Source: Bacteroidales bacterium
GTDB taxonomy: Bacteria; Bacteroidota; Bacteroidia; Bacteroidales; Muribaculaceae
Assembly (NCBI GenBank): GCA_900766975.1
Contig: CAAFXO010000038.1
Span: 19,321 to 83,320 of the forward strand
Length of the DNA: 64,000 nucleotides
Direction of reading: 5' to 3'
Shown here one piece after another: positions 49,931 to 60,327 of the stretch (its first letter is position 1; each line of letters starts with the position of its first letter). Position numbers and translations under genes: made by a program. A model generated the notes under the pieces. That model was given only the letters and a program-made list of their open reading frames with translations. It had not been told where the DNA came from and made no database searches.

Positions 49931-51379
49931 TTAGTCAATATCATCCTCGTCGATATCCTCCTCGTCGTCAAGGTCGTCGATATCGTCGATCATACCCAAG
50001 GGTATTTGCAACATATTGCCACCGGATCCCCAAAAGAAGTTTTCGCCATCGCCATCTTCGCAATTCCGTTTCATACGCGTGTAGAGCTCGAATGATCGCA
50101 AGCAGTCTTTGTAGGAGTTGTTGGCATTGACCTTCTCGATGCTTAAGTCGGCATCGGAGTTCCCCTCCCAGCGTCGACAGAGGTAGAGGGAATGGAAGAT
50201 GCGTCCTATCCGATAGTCGCGCGAGATGCGCAGCGCCATCGCATAGTCTTCGCCATAACTTACGTTGGGGAAGAGGATCTTGCGAGCCACCGGCGTGAAG
50301 AAGGCTCTCGGTGCACCAAGACCGTTGATGCGCAAGGCATTGTTTGGCCCCTGCTCGTCGGTCCATTCGTCATGACTGATCAGCCCGGGCGGTATCACCT
50401 CTCCTTGGAAGTTGACCAAGGTGTAACTGCCGATCACCATCGCATAGTTGCCGCTATAGAATTTATCCACGATCTCCGCTACGGTGTTCTCACTCTCGTA
50501 GAGGTCGTCGGAGTCAAGCTGTATGGCGAATCTGCCGCAGCGCTCGTCGGTCAAGGCGCGATTCCAGCACCCTCCGATGCCCAAGTGCTCGCTCTCCGAC
50601 ACTTCGATCACCACCAGCCGGTAGTCGTCGACGCTACGCAATAGTTCGCGGGTGCCATCGGTCGAGTCGTTGTCCACCACGATAACATTCATCGCAAAGT
50701 CCACTTTCTGGGCCAACGCCGAGTGCACCGCATCCAAGATGGTCTTCGCCCGATTCTTCACCGGTATGATCACCGATGCCTCTACCGGAAAGTCTTCCGA
50801 GGCATAGTCCACATCCTCTCTTATCGAGGTGTCGACATCTCCATCGACTTCCTTGAGATGGTCGATGAATACTTGTTCCATCTGCTGCTGATAGAGCTTA
50901 TTGCGCGGGTCGACATAGTCGTGTTGCTTTTTGCCGCTGGCGCGGGTGTCGATTTGGCGCGCGGTGTAGAGATATTCCGGTATCATCGTGATGATCCGTC
51001 CCATCGTCATGCGCAGGCGCAGAGCATACCACCCTCCGTCGAGCAGGTCGGCATCTTCGAGATGATCTTCGGTGGCGGCAAGCACATCTGCCGCATTCAG
51101 CAGCACCAAGGGCCCGAAGTCAAAGTCATCTCTCACCGACCCCGGCTGATAGTCCATCACAGGGTGGTTCACGATGCTCCCATCCGGCTTCAGATCGCGA
51201 TGATAGGAGTAGGTCAGCGTCGAGTCTATGTCGGAGGCTATATTCGCCATGCGCCGCAGACTCATGGCATCGATCTCTACATCTCGATTGCCAATTTGCA
51301 CCGGCACGAATTGCTCCAATCCTGTGCATAGTATCTTGTCGCGAAGGTCGCGTATGTTGGTAAATTTGATTATTTCCAT
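49931..51379 (-). CDS. Family 2 glycosyltransferase with acidic C-terminal tail
   Basis: A 482-residue GT-A glycosyltransferase. The GT2 domain begins about residue 200 ([18 protein letters not shown]), with [10 protein letters not shown] and the nucleotide-sugar metal motif LDSDD at 288-292, then [11 protein letters not shown] near the acceptor site. The first 190 residues are a separate family-specific region with no membrane helix. The protein ends in a run of about 20 Asp/Glu/Ile residues. Donor and acceptor are unknown. It is in a tight gene row with peptidoglycan-related genes, 50 nt after the amidase gene. Confidence 0.87.
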   Translation of the reverse strand: MEIIKFTNIRDLRDKILCTGLEQFVPVQIGNRDVEIDAMSLRRMANIASDIDSTLTYSYHRDLKPDGSIVNHPVMDYQPGSVRDDFDFGPLVLLNAADVLAATEDHLEDADLLDGGWYALRLRMTMGRIITMIPEYLYTARQIDTRASGKKQHDYVDPRNKLYQQQMEQVFIDHLKEVDGDVDTSIREDVDYASEDFPVEASVIIPVKNRAKTILDAVHSALAQKVDFAMNVIVVDNDSTDGTRELLRSVDDYRLVVIEVSESEHLGIGGCWNRALTDERCGRFAIQLDSDDLYESENTVAEIVDKFYSGNYAMVIGSYTLVNFQGEVIPPGLISHDEWTDEQGPNNALRINGLGAPRAFFTPVARKILFPNVSYGEDYAMALRISRDYRIGRIFHSLYLCRRWEGNSDADLSIEKVNANNSYKDCLRSFELYTRMKRNCEDGDGENFFWGSGGNMLQIPLGMIDDIDDLDDEEDIDEDDID

Positions 51380-51429
51380 TGTCGTCGATATTGTTGTTCC
51401 CTCGCCCTTGTTTGCGCGGGATTGCGCTC

Positions 51430-54400
51430 TTATTTGCGCGGGGTTATGTCAAGTAGTTTTAAGATCTCTTTCACGAGGAGTGCTCGCTCTTGATTGTCGC
51501 TGAGTGATTCCAAGGGGATGGTCATCACAGCCACTTCTCCTTTGCCGCGATCCACTATATGTCCGGCTCTTCGATCATCCATGCCGAATCGCAAGAACTC
51601 GGTAGTGGTGGCTGACTCGCAGGGGAGCAGCACGTCGGGACGCTCCACGATATATTGCTTGGAGTTGAGCGTCGAGGAGTAGCTCAGTTTCTTGCCACTG
51701 ATACAGTCGCGAAGTGTGCCCGATTTGCTCGTGTCGCTCTCTCCCGCTTCCGATCCCAAGATCTCGGCGGCAAAGCGACGGTCGCTCTCGCTCGATCGCG
51801 ATGTGTTCAGGTCGGAGATGATATATTCGCCACTCACCATCAGATTGCCACCCTTGTCGACATATTGACGCAGCTGCTTCTGGATGGTCTCGCTGAAGGT
51901 CTTGTAGTGCACTCCGCTATATCCTTTGCCCACTTCGGTGCTCTTCTGTTTGCCCATGATCATATCGACCAGGAAGTAGTCGCTGAGCTTGTATTCACCC
52001 GATTCGACAGCACCGATCGATGAGGATACGAAGCCGATGGTAGGATCGGCTGCCGCCAGGGCACGCCCATGGATCGCCGTGTAGTCGAAGGTGTTGCCGG
52101 CGATCACTTTGGTGATGTAGTTCTGATAACTCAATCCGAAGTTGTTGCCCGCACTGCGACGGAACTCATTCTGATGTCCGGTGAAGGAGATGTCTCTGAC
52201 GTAGGGAACACCGAAGTCGCTCTCGGAGTCAAATCCGGCATTGCCACTCTCGGCATGGTGACCCGGTCCGCTCACGCGTGTGAAACCATTGACGATAAGT
52301 GCCGGCTTCTGCCCGGTGCTGCTCTCTCTTATCGCCAATGTCTCGGAGGGGAAGGATGCCCCACCTTCGTTGGTGGCGATTACATAGAAGGAGTGGATAT
52401 CGTGGTCGGTCACTTTGATGTCGAAGTGGGTCGATCCGGTCTCTCCGATCTTGTGGAAGCCCAAGTCTTCGCCCGAACGCTCCATGATGACATACCTGCT
52501 TGGCATGGCGGTCGGCTCAAGTTTGTCGGGCGTCGGCGCCCAGCTCAGTCGATAGTGGTCGGCTTTGGTTCGCTTGATCATAAAGTTGCTCACCGGCAGG
52601 GGCTGGATCACTAATTTCCTCCCTTTTCTCTCTGCCATAAAGCGTGCTATACCCTTGTAGATGGCGCGCCCTACGGTGAAGCGGAAGTTGGGGTCGAGGC
52701 CATACATCATGTCGGCATAGTTCTGATGGCTCATCAGCTCGATCAGAGTGGTCGGCACTTCCGGCACTCGTGCCTCGACATACGATTTATCCCACATGGA
52801 GCGTCGTGTCCAGTTGGGCTCATATTCTTTGCGTATGTCGTTGCATATCTGCGTCATGATCAGGTTGGTGAGCATACGCGAGTTGATGCGCGGCGTGCCG
52901 TCGGCATAGCTTGTGCCATTCTGTGTGAAGTAGATGCCAAGTGTGCCGACATACGTGTCGTTGTCGCGCTTGCCGGCATCGCTGTGGAGCGCAAAGACGG
53001 CATCCACCGGTATGTTAAGTCCGTCGGCATCGGGAAGTACTCGCGAGCCTCCCGCCAGATAGTTCACCCAGTGGCCGCGACTCGTGTAGTCATCTTTGTA
53101 GTCGTCGCTCCCATGATAAGGGGAGTAGACATATTCCGGATAGCCTGCCCAGTGCAACCAGTATCTGGCACCCTCGACGAAGCGGGGCATCCCGGAGATG
53201 CTGAAGCGTGGCGCCGGACCCTTCTTGGAGGTATCCTCTTTGGCGGCATCTTTGCTCTGTGGCTGATCGATGGTGTCGGTGATGTCGTCACCACCGGTCT
53301 CCGATTCTTCGTCACCTTCATCCTCTTCGTCGTCGCCCTCATCCTCTTCATCCTCTTCGTCGTCGCCCGATTCTTCATCATCTACATCCTGCGTCTTCGG
53401 GCTGCTGACACTCTTGTCGGGGGTTGAGGGGTCGTAGTAGATATCCTTGCGATAGGGGCTGCGGGCGATGTTGCCCATGCCGCCACCGATCTTGATGGCA
53501 TCGGCGGTGACTATCGTGCCGGCATTCCCCTCGGTCAGATTGGTCAGCGTTACCACCGGCTCCACATCGCTATAGCCACTCTCCAAGGGGAAGGTGCCAA
53601 GGTAGATCCAAGTGCCCCCTCCCATGGTCTGATTGACTTTATATTCTTTCGATCCCCCGGAGTAGTTGACCGTATAGCGCGCATCGGTGGTGGAGTTGGG
53701 CAGAGTCTTGTAGCTCACATAGATGGCATATTCTCCATCTTCAGGTATGTCGGCATACCATGCCGCCACCGACGGACTCCCCCTTCGCTGGGTTGCCACC
53801 TGACGGTAGGTGCCATTCTCGAAGGGATTCTCCGTGTCGCGGAAGTCGGGAAGGTCGTAGATGAATCCTTCATATTCGCCGGTCTCCCATTTATGGTGTC
53901 CCGACATCTCTTTGTAGTAGGGCTGGGAGAAGATCTGTCCTTCGTCGTTGGTGTCGTTGTCGACGATTACTTCGTTGGGGTTCGGATCGCGCTCGCGTGG
54001 CAACATCACGTAGGCTCCGGCATTCTCCAACATCGGCACAACGTAGGGGAGTATGTAGCCCATCGTGTAGACATCTTCCGCTGTCTCGAAGAGGAAGGGG
54101 CGTTGCCATGCCCATGCCCCCTTGGAGTAGTAGCGCCCATGAGAGTGCCACATAGCTATGATGTCATTGTCCATGCCGCGGGTGGCTCTCACCACCGGAT
54201 GGACCTCTTTGACGAAGTCGGGATTGTGTCGATATTGCTCAGGAAGCTTGTCGATGGTGTGGATGTAGTAGGTCAGCGGTTTGCTCCCCACTCTCAGGTA
54301 TACGCTGTAGTCGCGCAGGGAGTCGGGAAGGGATTCTTTGATGATCATGCCCAAGGAGTCGATCACATTGCGCGACAATGGCATGTAGGTGAAGTTGTCG

Positions 54401-54867
54401 TTGAGACCGACATTGGCTTGGCGTTTGCTCTTGTCGGGCTTGACGGAGTTGATGCGTAGTCCGCCCGGGTCAAGATGCTTAGGTATGCGACTCAGCAGGG
54501 CTGCGTTCACCGACAGGGTCAAGGAGTCGTTTTGTGCCACCTCTTTGGGTGCCTCTTTGTAGACGGTGCGTGCCACATTGCGACGCTTCTTGCGATTCTT
54601 GCTTTTGCTACGCTTGCTCTTCGATTTCGATTTGGAGCGACTCTTCTTCTTTTTCTTGCTCTTGCTGCTCGAACTCTTTTTCTTCTTTTTGCTCGATGAG
54701 CGGCTCTTCTTTTTCTTGCTCGAACTGCTCTTCTTGCTGCTCTTTTTCTTGGAGGATTGGGCGGTCGCCGTCGCTTCGCCGGTCGATCCTTGTGTTGTAA
54801 ACTCTCCGAATGAGGCTATTGTGAAGATGATGCAAACGATTATGTTGATTATTCTGCTGAATCTCAT
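51430..54867 (-). CDS. Large secreted N-acetylmuramoyl-L-alanine amidase with Golvesin-like insert
   Basis: An 1145-residue exported protein. After a signal segment (about 1-28), a tract made almost only of Ser, Lys and Arg covers about 38-95. Amidase_3 elements are spread over the protein: WHSHG (H241, H243), LFETAED, ALHSDAG (H628) and IELMSHQ (E710), the expected zinc and catalytic residues. A Golvesin-type beta-sandwich (about 350-470) and an Asp/Glu-rich stretch (about 495-550) are inserted within the amidase domain, followed by fibronectin-like and further C-terminal domains (770-1145). Database entries of this type are often called xanthan lyase, a name the sequence does not support. 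Confidence 0.83.
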   Translation of the reverse strand: MRFSRIINIIVCIIFTIASFGEFTTQGSTGEATATAQSSKKKSSKKSSSSKKKKSRSSSKKKKKSSSSKSKKKKKSRSKSKSKSKRSKSKNRKKRRNVARTVYKEAPKEVAQNDSLTLSVNAALLSRIPKHLDPGGLRINSVKPDKSKRQANVGLNDNFTYMPLSRNVIDSLGMIIKESLPDSLRDYSVYLRVGSKPLTYYIHTIDKLPEQYRHNPDFVKEVHPVVRATRGMDNDIIAMWHSHGRYYSKGAWAWQRPFLFETAEDVYTMGYILPYVVPMLENAGAYVMLPRERDPNPNEVIVDNDTNDEGQIFSQPYYKEMSGHHKWETGEYEGFIYDLPDFRDTENPFENGTYRQVATQRRGSPSVAAWYADIPEDGEYAIYVSYKTLPNSTTDARYTVNYSGGSKEYKVNQTMGGGTWIYLGTFPLESGYSDVEPVVTLTNLTEGNAGTIVTADAIKIGGGMGNIARSPYRKDIYYDPSTPDKSVSSPKTQDVDDEESGDDEEDEEDEGDDEEDEGDEESETGGDDITDTIDQPQSKDAAKEDTSKKGPAPRFSISGMPRFVEGARYWLHWAGYPEYVYSPYHGSDDYKDDYTSRGHWVNYLAGGSRVLPDADGLNIPVDAVFALHSDAGKRDNDTYVGTLGIYFTQNGTSYADGTPRINSRMLTNLIMTQICNDIRKEYEPNWTRRSMWDKSYVEARVPEVPTTLIELMSHQNYADMMYGLDPNFRFTVGRAIYKGIARFMAERKGRKLVIQPLPVSNFMIKRTKADHYRLSWAPTPDKLEPTAMPSRYVIMERSGEDLGFHKIGETGSTHFDIKVTDHDIHSFYVIATNEGGASFPSETLAIRESSTGQKPALIVNGFTRVSGPGHHAESGNAGFDSESDFGVPYVRDISFTGHQNEFRRSAGNNFGLSYQNYITKVIAGNTFDYTAIHGRALAAADPTIGFVSSSIGAVESGEYKLSDYFLVDMIMGKQKSTEVGKGYSGVHYKTFSETIQKQLRQYVDKGGNLMVSGEYIISDLNTSRSSESDRRFAAEILGSEAGESDTSKSGTLRDCISGKKLSYSSTLNSKQYIVERPDVLLPCESATTTEFLRFGMDDRRAGHIVDRGKGEVAVMTIPLESLSDNQERALLVKEILKLLDITPRK

Positions 54868-54929
54868 ATTGTCGTATCTTTGTTTTTATCTCATATATTA
54901 TGGTTAGAATATGCCATGTCTTGCCTAAC

Positions 54930-54946
54930 GCTCTGATTGTCAGAGC
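54930..54946. terminator. Short hairpin between the Wzy-like and amidase genes
   Basis: GCTCTGA, loop TTG, TCAGAGC: a perfect 7-bp stem. No T run; it lies in the putative 5' leader of the amidase gene. Confidence 0.4.
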
Positions 54947-55006
54947 ATTGAGTCGGCGCAGCGCACAGCCGGACGGTAGTGCTTTTTCACCACACTACTA
55001 CACAAT

Positions 55007-56236
55007 CTACAAAGATACAAAATTTTTTTGACAATCCCATCGTGTCAGCAGGGATGTCCCTCCCAAAATCTGCTTCTGCACCATGGCGTAGCCGAGGACC
55101 ACCCACAGGAGCTGCATGTTGTAGTCGGAACTGAGTTGTATCGCCAAGAGCATCATCACGATGCTGCTCCATTCCTCTCGTCGTGCTGTAACTTGCACGA
55201 TTACCACCCATAGAAGTATGGCGCAGATTGCCCCATAGTTATACCACATACTGAAGATGCCGGCAGACCCTTTGTCGGTAGGATAGCCGGGTCGCGGTCC
55301 CATGTCTCTTGTGTCGGCATCTGTGCCATGACCCACATAGGTGTCTCTGTCGCTAAGGTCGATCGATTTTGCTCCGCGTATGCTCGGCACTATCCTCCCG
55401 GCGGCACTTAGATCCCCTTCGATGATACGCTCTTCATCCATCGTCAGCATGCCTGCGGCGAGCCGCTTGATCCTCCCGGTTTGACCCATCTCTCCTATCG
55501 GTGTCGCCATCATTATCACCACAATGCCGACCGCTATCGCCACTAAACTCTTGACATTGCGCCCCGTGATGTAGGGGAGCAGACAGAGTGGCCCGAAGAT
55601 GTAGGCAGAGGCGTTGACCGTCGAGAAGATACCCCAGCCGAAGGCTACCCATAGCCAAGGTGACTTCTTGATGGTCTGCCATAGTCTCTCGTGGCAATCT
55701 TCTGCCCTCCGTGTGCTCGTGTAGTAATACATCAGCACGGAGAGTATCAACGTGGCGTGGGAGGGCTCTTCCGACAGGGAGTTCAGCTTCCAGGGATGTC
55801 GGTTGTAATATGCCCCTTCGTTCATAAATATCGGCATCCCCGTCAGCAAGCATATCTGCTGGATCAGCAACACTATGCAGTAGGCATAGACGATCCATCG
55901 GATCATCTTCTGAAATTCTTCACTTCGCAGTCCGCTGATCAGCGTCAGGCGTGCCAACATCATGAAGAAGACACACCATGCTCCGGTGAAGAGCATCGTG
56001 ATCCACCTCACACTCTCGGGATGAAACAACACAGGCATAGCCATCACCATGATGGCTACACCTGCGAGTGGTAGGTCGATGCGTGGCATCAGCACCCGTG
56101 TCTTCTTTATCAGCAATGCCAAGGGGGAGAGACACATCACTGCCGCCAACAGTAAGTTCTTGTTGGCTTCCCCTTGTGTCCAGGTCGGATTGATGCTGAG
56201 CAGCACAAGGCCGATCATCAGAAGTATCCGGGGCAT
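55007..56236 (-). CDS. Wzy/O-antigen-polymerase-like integral membrane protein
   Basis: A 409-residue protein with about 10 hydrophobic segments and one larger loop (about 255-315), the layout of Wzy polymerases and WaaL ligases that join lipid-linked oligosaccharides in the periplasm. LSEEPSHATLILSVLMYY is a Ser/Pro/His-rich patch typical of these proteins. Sequence conservation in the family is low, so polymerase and ligase cannot be separated. It is the last gene of the polysaccharide locus, 9 nt after rfbC. Confidence 0.75.
   Translation of the reverse strand: MPRILLMIGLVLLSINPTWTQGEANKNLLLAAVMCLSPLALLIKKTRVLMPRIDLPLAGVAIMVMAMPVLFHPESVRWITMLFTGAWCVFFMMLARLTLISGLRSEEFQKMIRWIVYAYCIVLLIQQICLLTGMPIFMNEGAYYNRHPWKLNSLSEEPSHATLILSVLMYYYTSTRRAEDCHERLWQTIKKSPWLWVAFGWGIFSTVNASAYIFGPLCLLPYITGRNVKSLVAIAVGIVVIMMATPIGEMGQTGRIKRLAAGMLTMDEERIIEGDLSAAGRIVPSIRGAKSIDLSDRDTYVGHGTDADTRDMGPRPGYPTDKGSAGIFSMWYNYGAICAILLWVVIVQVTARREEWSSIVMMLLAIQLSSDYNMQLLWVVLGYAMVQKQILGGTSLLTRWDCQKNFVSL
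55010..55017 (-). promoter_or_regulatory. Possible promoter of the amidase operon
   Basis: The minus strand reads TATCTTTG, a TAnnTTTG match, inside the last codons of the Wzy-like gene. The -33 element is poor. Transcription would start about 135 nt before the amidase ATG. Confidence 0.4.
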
Positions 56237-56245
56237 GACTCTCTA

Positions 56246-56797
56246 TTATTTGAAGGGACTTTCGAAGTCTTTGAGATAGGGGTGCTTGGTATCCTTCTCC
56301 GATAAGATCGCTTCCGATTTGTCGATACCCCAGTCGATGCCTAAACTATCGTCGAGGATCGAGATGCCTCCGTCATAGTCGGGGGCATAGTAGTTGTCAC
56401 ATTTGTATTGGAACACTGCCGTGTCGCTCAAGACGGCAAAACCATGTGCGAACCCTCGCGGGATAAAGAATTGACGATGGTTCTCTTCGGTCAGCTCCAC
56501 TGCCACATGTCCTCCGTAGGTCGGAGATCCGACGCGCAAGTCCACTGCCACATCCAGCACTCTCCCTCGTACACACCTCACCAACTTGGCTTGGCTGTAG
56601 GGGGGACGCTGAAAGTGCAAGCCGCGCATCACGCCCCGGCTCGAGCAGGATTCGTTGTCTTGTACGAAGTTTATATCCCCCACCATCTCTTTGAATACTT
56701 TCTCCGAGTAGCTCTCGAAGAAGTAGCCGCGTGAGTCGCGAAATATCTTCGGCTCTATGATCAATACCCCTTCGATATCGGTCTTCTTTACTTCCAT
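56246..56797 (-). CDS. rfbC: dTDP-4-dehydrorhamnose 3,5-epimerase
   Basis: Third enzyme of dTDP-L-rhamnose synthesis. The 183-residue length is normal. The cupin signature is clear: RGVMRGLHFQRPPYSQAKLV with the catalytic His, and FIPRGFAHGFAVLSD. It lies 41 nt downstream of rfbA. The dehydratase (rfbB) and reductase (rfbD) of the pathway are not in the window, so dTDP-rhamnose itself needs genes elsewhere. Confidence 0.97.
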   Translation of the reverse strand: MEVKKTDIEGVLIIEPKIFRDSRGYFFESYSEKVFKEMVGDINFVQDNESCSSRGVMRGLHFQRPPYSQAKLVRCVRGRVLDVAVDLRVGSPTYGGHVAVELTEENHRQFFIPRGFAHGFAVLSDTAVFQYKCDNYYAPDYDGGISILDDSLGIDWGIDKSEAILSEKDTKHPYLKDFESPFK

Positions 56798-56838
56798 CTC
56801 TTTTCTTTTGAGTTTTTTATTCTAAGTTGGGAGTCCTT

Positions 56839-57744
56839 TTATTCCAGATTGGTGCATCCCGTGCGATCTAATTCGTCGATCACTTTCATCAGATATTGGC
56901 CATAGCCATTCTTGAGCATCGGCTTGGCGATCTCAGTCATACGCTCGCGGCTGATCCAGCCATGGCGATAGGCTATCCCCTCTAAGCAGGCGATCTTCAG
57001 ACCTTGACGCTTTTCGAGCACTTCGACATAGATCGAGGCCTCCGACAGGGAGTCGTGAGTTCCGGTGTCAAGCCATGCAAAGCCGCGTGGCAGGGTCTTC
57101 ACCTGTAGCTCTCCATCTTGAAGAAAGCGCTGGTTGACGGTCGTAATCTCCAATTCGCCGCGTGCCGAGGGCTTGATGTTTTCTGCCACTTCCACCACCT
57201 TGTTGGGATAGAAGTAGAGTCCCACCACAGCATAGTTGGATTTCGGATGTGCCGGCTTCTCTTCGATTGAGAGGCAGCGTCCATCTTTGTCAAATTCCGC
57301 TACGCCATAGCGCTCCGGGTCATCTACCCAGTAGCCGAACACTGTAGCTTTGCTCTCCTCTTCGGCTGCCTTGACCGATTCTTTCAGTAGCTTGCTGAAC
57401 CCGGCTCCATGGAAGATGTTGTCGCCAAGAACCAAGCAGGCTGAGTCGTCGCCGATGAACTCTTTGCCGATGATGAAGGCTTGTGCCAAGCCGTCGGGCG
57501 AGGGCTGCTCGGCATATTGCAAGTTGATGCCATAGTCCGACCCGTCGCCAAGAAGACGCTTGAATCCAGGTAGGTCTGCCGGTGTCGATATCAGTAATAT
57601 ATCGCGGATCCCTGCCAACATCAATACCGATATCGGATAGTACACCATCGGCTTGTCGTAGATCGGCAGTAACTGCTTGCTTACTCCTTTGGTGATCGGG
57701 TATAGGCGTGTGCCCGATCCGCCTGCCAAAACTATTCCCTTCAT
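56839..57744 (-). CDS. rfbA: Glucose-1-phosphate thymidylyltransferase
   Basis: Makes dTDP-glucose from dTTP and glucose-1-phosphate, the first step of dTDP-sugar synthesis. The 301-residue length is normal. The N-terminal nucleotidyltransferase signature [20 protein letters not shown] is intact, followed by DNIFHGAGF and [18 protein letters not shown]. It begins after the wzc terminator, so it either has its own promoter or depends on read-through. Confidence 0.97.
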   Translation of the reverse strand: MKGIVLAGGSGTRLYPITKGVSKQLLPIYDKPMVYYPISVLMLAGIRDILLISTPADLPGFKRLLGDGSDYGINLQYAEQPSPDGLAQAFIIGKEFIGDDSACLVLGDNIFHGAGFSKLLKESVKAAEEESKATVFGYWVDDPERYGVAEFDKDGRCLSIEEKPAHPKSNYAVVGLYFYPNKVVEVAENIKPSARGELEITTVNQRFLQDGELQVKTLPRGFAWLDTGTHDSLSEASIYVEVLEKRQGLKIACLEGIAYRHGWISRERMTEIAKPMLKNGYGQYLMKVIDELDRTGCTNLE

Positions 57745-57790
57745 AGCTGTAGATTTAAGTTCGTCGTTTGGTTATATTTTTTTCTCTATT

Positions 57791-57818
57791 CTAAGAGCTC
57801 ATCCATAGCGCTCTTAAA
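57791..57818. repeat. Dispersed palindromic element, copy 6 (split form)
   Basis: CTAAGAGCTC at 57791-57800 and AGCGCTCTTAA at 57807-57817 form an inverted pair (TAAGAGC with GCTCTTA) separated by 11 nt. It adjoins the wzc terminator in the spacer before rfbA. Confidence 0.5.
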
Positions 57819-57859
57819 AAAAATCCCCGCCTCCCACTTTTTTAACGTGAGAGCGGGGA
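57816..57859 (-). terminator. Terminator after wzc
   Basis: Stem core TCCCCGC (57824-57830) with GCGGGGA (57853-57859), extended by imperfect CTCCCAC/GTGAGA pairing; on the minus strand a T8 tract follows (complement of 57816-57823). Confidence 0.85.
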
Positions 57860-57887
57860 CTTTTATTGTTAGTTGATTCTTTACTTC

Positions 57888-60317
57888 TTAATCTCCGTAG
57901 GTGTAGATTGTGCCATAACCATAACCATAGGTGTAGGGATTGCCATAGCGACGTGCGTAGGAGTTGCTCGGATTCAAGGTGCCGTTGAGCACTATCGACA
58001 TGTTGGGGAATTTTCCCTTTTCGTAGATCTCGTCGATGCTCGGCAGCAGGGAGAGTCGCAACACTCCGGCTCTGATCACGAAGATCGTGTATTGTGCATA
58101 CTGGCTGATGATCGTCGAGTCTGCCACTACCTCGATCGGCGGACAGTCGAAGAAGATGTAGTCGTAGTGCAACTTCAAGTCTTCGATCAGGGCGTGGAAA
58201 CGCTCGCTATAGAGCAATTCGGTCGGGTTCGGTGGTATCGTGCCTACCGGGATTACCGACATGTTGGGGCAGTCTTCCACGTCGTGGATTATCGCGGAGA
58301 TGTCGGTAACTTGGTTCGCTAAGTAGTCGGAGATACCCTTGGCGGGAGAGTCGATATATTTACTCAAGGTGGCTTTGCGCATATCCAAGTCGATCGCTAC
58401 GACACGCTTCCCCTTGATCGCGAAGCTCTTCGAGAGGTTGTAGCTCACGAAGGTCTTACCACTACCCACATTGGCGGCGGTGAGCATCACCACTTTCGAT
58501 GTACCGTCGTTGCCATACATAAATTCGATGTTGGTGCGAACCATGCGGAAGGCTTCGTTGATCGAGTTGCGATTGTTCTCTTTCACTGCCACTATTGTCG
58601 GATTCTCCTTCTCGCCTCTACGATGCTTCAGACTCTGATGCTTGCCATAGAGGGGCAATTCGCCGGCAAAGGGCGCCTTCAAGTCTTTGATGTCTTGACG
58701 ACCTCTCACCACTGATGTAGTAAACTCTTGGAGCAAGAGGATGAAAGCCGGTATCGCCAGGCCGAGTGCCAAGGAGATGGCATAGATCATACCCTTGTTA
58801 GGCGAGATCGGTCCGTTCGAGCCGTCAGGCTCTCTGACGATACGGGTGTTGTAGGAGGTGAGTGCCTGCTGAAGCTGATTCTCTTCGCGCTTCTGAAGCA
58901 GGTAGAGATAGAGGGTCTCTTTCACTTTCTGCTGACGCTCTACGCTCAGCAGGTATTTGGCTTGCTTCGGATTAGAGGCTATCTTCGAAGTGGCTGTGCC
59001 GTTGAAGCCCTCTTGGCTTCTAATCTGCTCGCCGAGTGAGAGGATCTCGTTGTCGATCGATGACATCAACGCTGAGCGCATCGCTGCTAATGCTTGATCC
59101 ATTTCTGCCACTAAGGGGTTGCTCGTACTACTCTGCGACACCAAGCTGTTGCGCTCCAGAATCTTGGTGTTGTATTGGGCGATCTGTCCAGAGATGCTGG
59201 CATTGGCGAGGCCGGCATTCGCCGGGAGCAACTTGTTGTTGTTCTCGGTGTTGCGGAGATAGTTGCGAATGTATTTCGCCATGTATTCCTGGTTGCGAAG
59301 GTCTTTGAGTGCCATCGAGGTCTGGGTGGCTTGACTCATATAGAGGGAGGCCGCAGCATCCACGTCAGGTATCAAGTTCGCACTCTTAAAGGAGGAGATG
59401 TCGTCGTCGACCGATCCAAGCTCTTTCTGCAAGAGGGCTACACGCTCGTCGATGAATTTGCTTGAGTTGTCGGCAAGGGTGCGCTTGTCGCTCATCCAGC
59501 GGTCGTTGTAGCTCGCTATGATCTGTCCCAAGATATCTTCAGCTCGCTGGGGATTGATGTCGGTATAGTCCATCACCACCATGTTAAATGACTTCTTGTC
59601 GGTGTCGGCCTTGAGGCGTCCCATCATCGCACCTGCCATTCCCTTGACAGTGCTGTGGCTTACTTTCATCTCTTTGATGGGTGAGGTCTCGTAGGCCTTG
59701 CCCGGGATCACTTCGATGCGCCCTAACGCTGTCTTCAGCGGCGTGCCGATGATGCCTTTCATCTCGGGGCGATTCATCTCCTTGCCCCTAAGGGTCATTC
59801 CCTTGATGGTGTATTCGCCGTTGCTCCCCAAGGTGATAGTGAAGGAGGCACTGTCATCTTCGGTCAGATCCAAAAACTCAACACTCACCGGAAGGTCGTT
59901 GCCATATACCAGGTTGTCTCTGAAGGTCCCCTCTACGAAGTATTGTGTGTTGAGCTTCAGCTTTCTCACCACGTCGCGCATCAAGTCCGGCGACTGGATA
60001 ATCTGAATCTCATCCAAGAGGAATGACCCCGAACGGGAGATCCCAAGGTCGGAGAAGATCGCTTCGTTGGCTGACATCGATTTGCCGTCGGAGTCGGTCT
60101 TGATCAATACTGCCGCTGATTTCTTATAAGTCGGCGAGGTCTTCTGGATGTAGATCCAGCCGGCCACTCCACATATTAATATAGAGATTACGAACCAATA
60201 CCACTTGCTAAGACAGAGGAAGAGGATCTCGGTCGGCGTGATCTTAGGCTTGCGTGAACTTGTCACGCCTGACGACACGGTCTGTGTCGCGGTGTTCATA
60301 TCTATTAGTGTTGCCAT
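57888..60317 (-). CDS. wzc: Polysaccharide co-polymerase/tyrosine autokinase (Wzc)
   Basis: An 809-residue inner-membrane protein controlling chain length and export of surface polysaccharide. A first membrane helix lies at about 38-57; the Wzz and coiled-coil periplasmic region reaches to a second helix around 515-535. The cytosolic BY-kinase has Walker A GSGKT (618-622), Walker A' IDLDMR (642-647) and Walker B FFDCPP (722-727). The tail has eight tyrosines within the last 25 residues, expected autophosphorylation sites. It lies 10 nt after wza and is followed by a terminator. Confidence 0.96.
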   Translation of the reverse strand: MATLIDMNTATQTVSSGVTSSRKPKITPTEILFLCLSKWYWFVISILICGVAGWIYIQKTSPTYKKSAAVLIKTDSDGKSMSANEAIFSDLGISRSGSFLLDEIQIIQSPDLMRDVVRKLKLNTQYFVEGTFRDNLVYGNDLPVSVEFLDLTEDDSASFTITLGSNGEYTIKGMTLRGKEMNRPEMKGIIGTPLKTALGRIEVIPGKAYETSPIKEMKVSHSTVKGMAGAMMGRLKADTDKKSFNMVVMDYTDINPQRAEDILGQIIASYNDRWMSDKRTLADNSSKFIDERVALLQKELGSVDDDISSFKSANLIPDVDAAASLYMSQATQTSMALKDLRNQEYMAKYIRNYLRNTENNNKLLPANAGLANASISGQIAQYNTKILERNSLVSQSSTSNPLVAEMDQALAAMRSALMSSIDNEILSLGEQIRSQEGFNGTATSKIASNPKQAKYLLSVERQQKVKETLYLYLLQKREENQLQQALTSYNTRIVREPDGSNGPISPNKGMIYAISLALGLAIPAFILLLQEFTTSVVRGRQDIKDLKAPFAGELPLYGKHQSLKHRRGEKENPTIVAVKENNRNSINEAFRMVRTNIEFMYGNDGTSKVVMLTAANVGSGKTFVSYNLSKSFAIKGKRVVAIDLDMRKATLSKYIDSPAKGISDYLANQVTDISAIIHDVEDCPNMSVIPVGTIPPNPTELLYSERFHALIEDLKLHYDYIFFDCPPIEVVADSTIISQYAQYTIFVIRAGVLRLSLLPSIDEIYEKGKFPNMSIVLNGTLNPSNSYARRYGNPYTYGYGYGTIYTYGD

Positions 60318-60327
60318 GTGTAGATGG

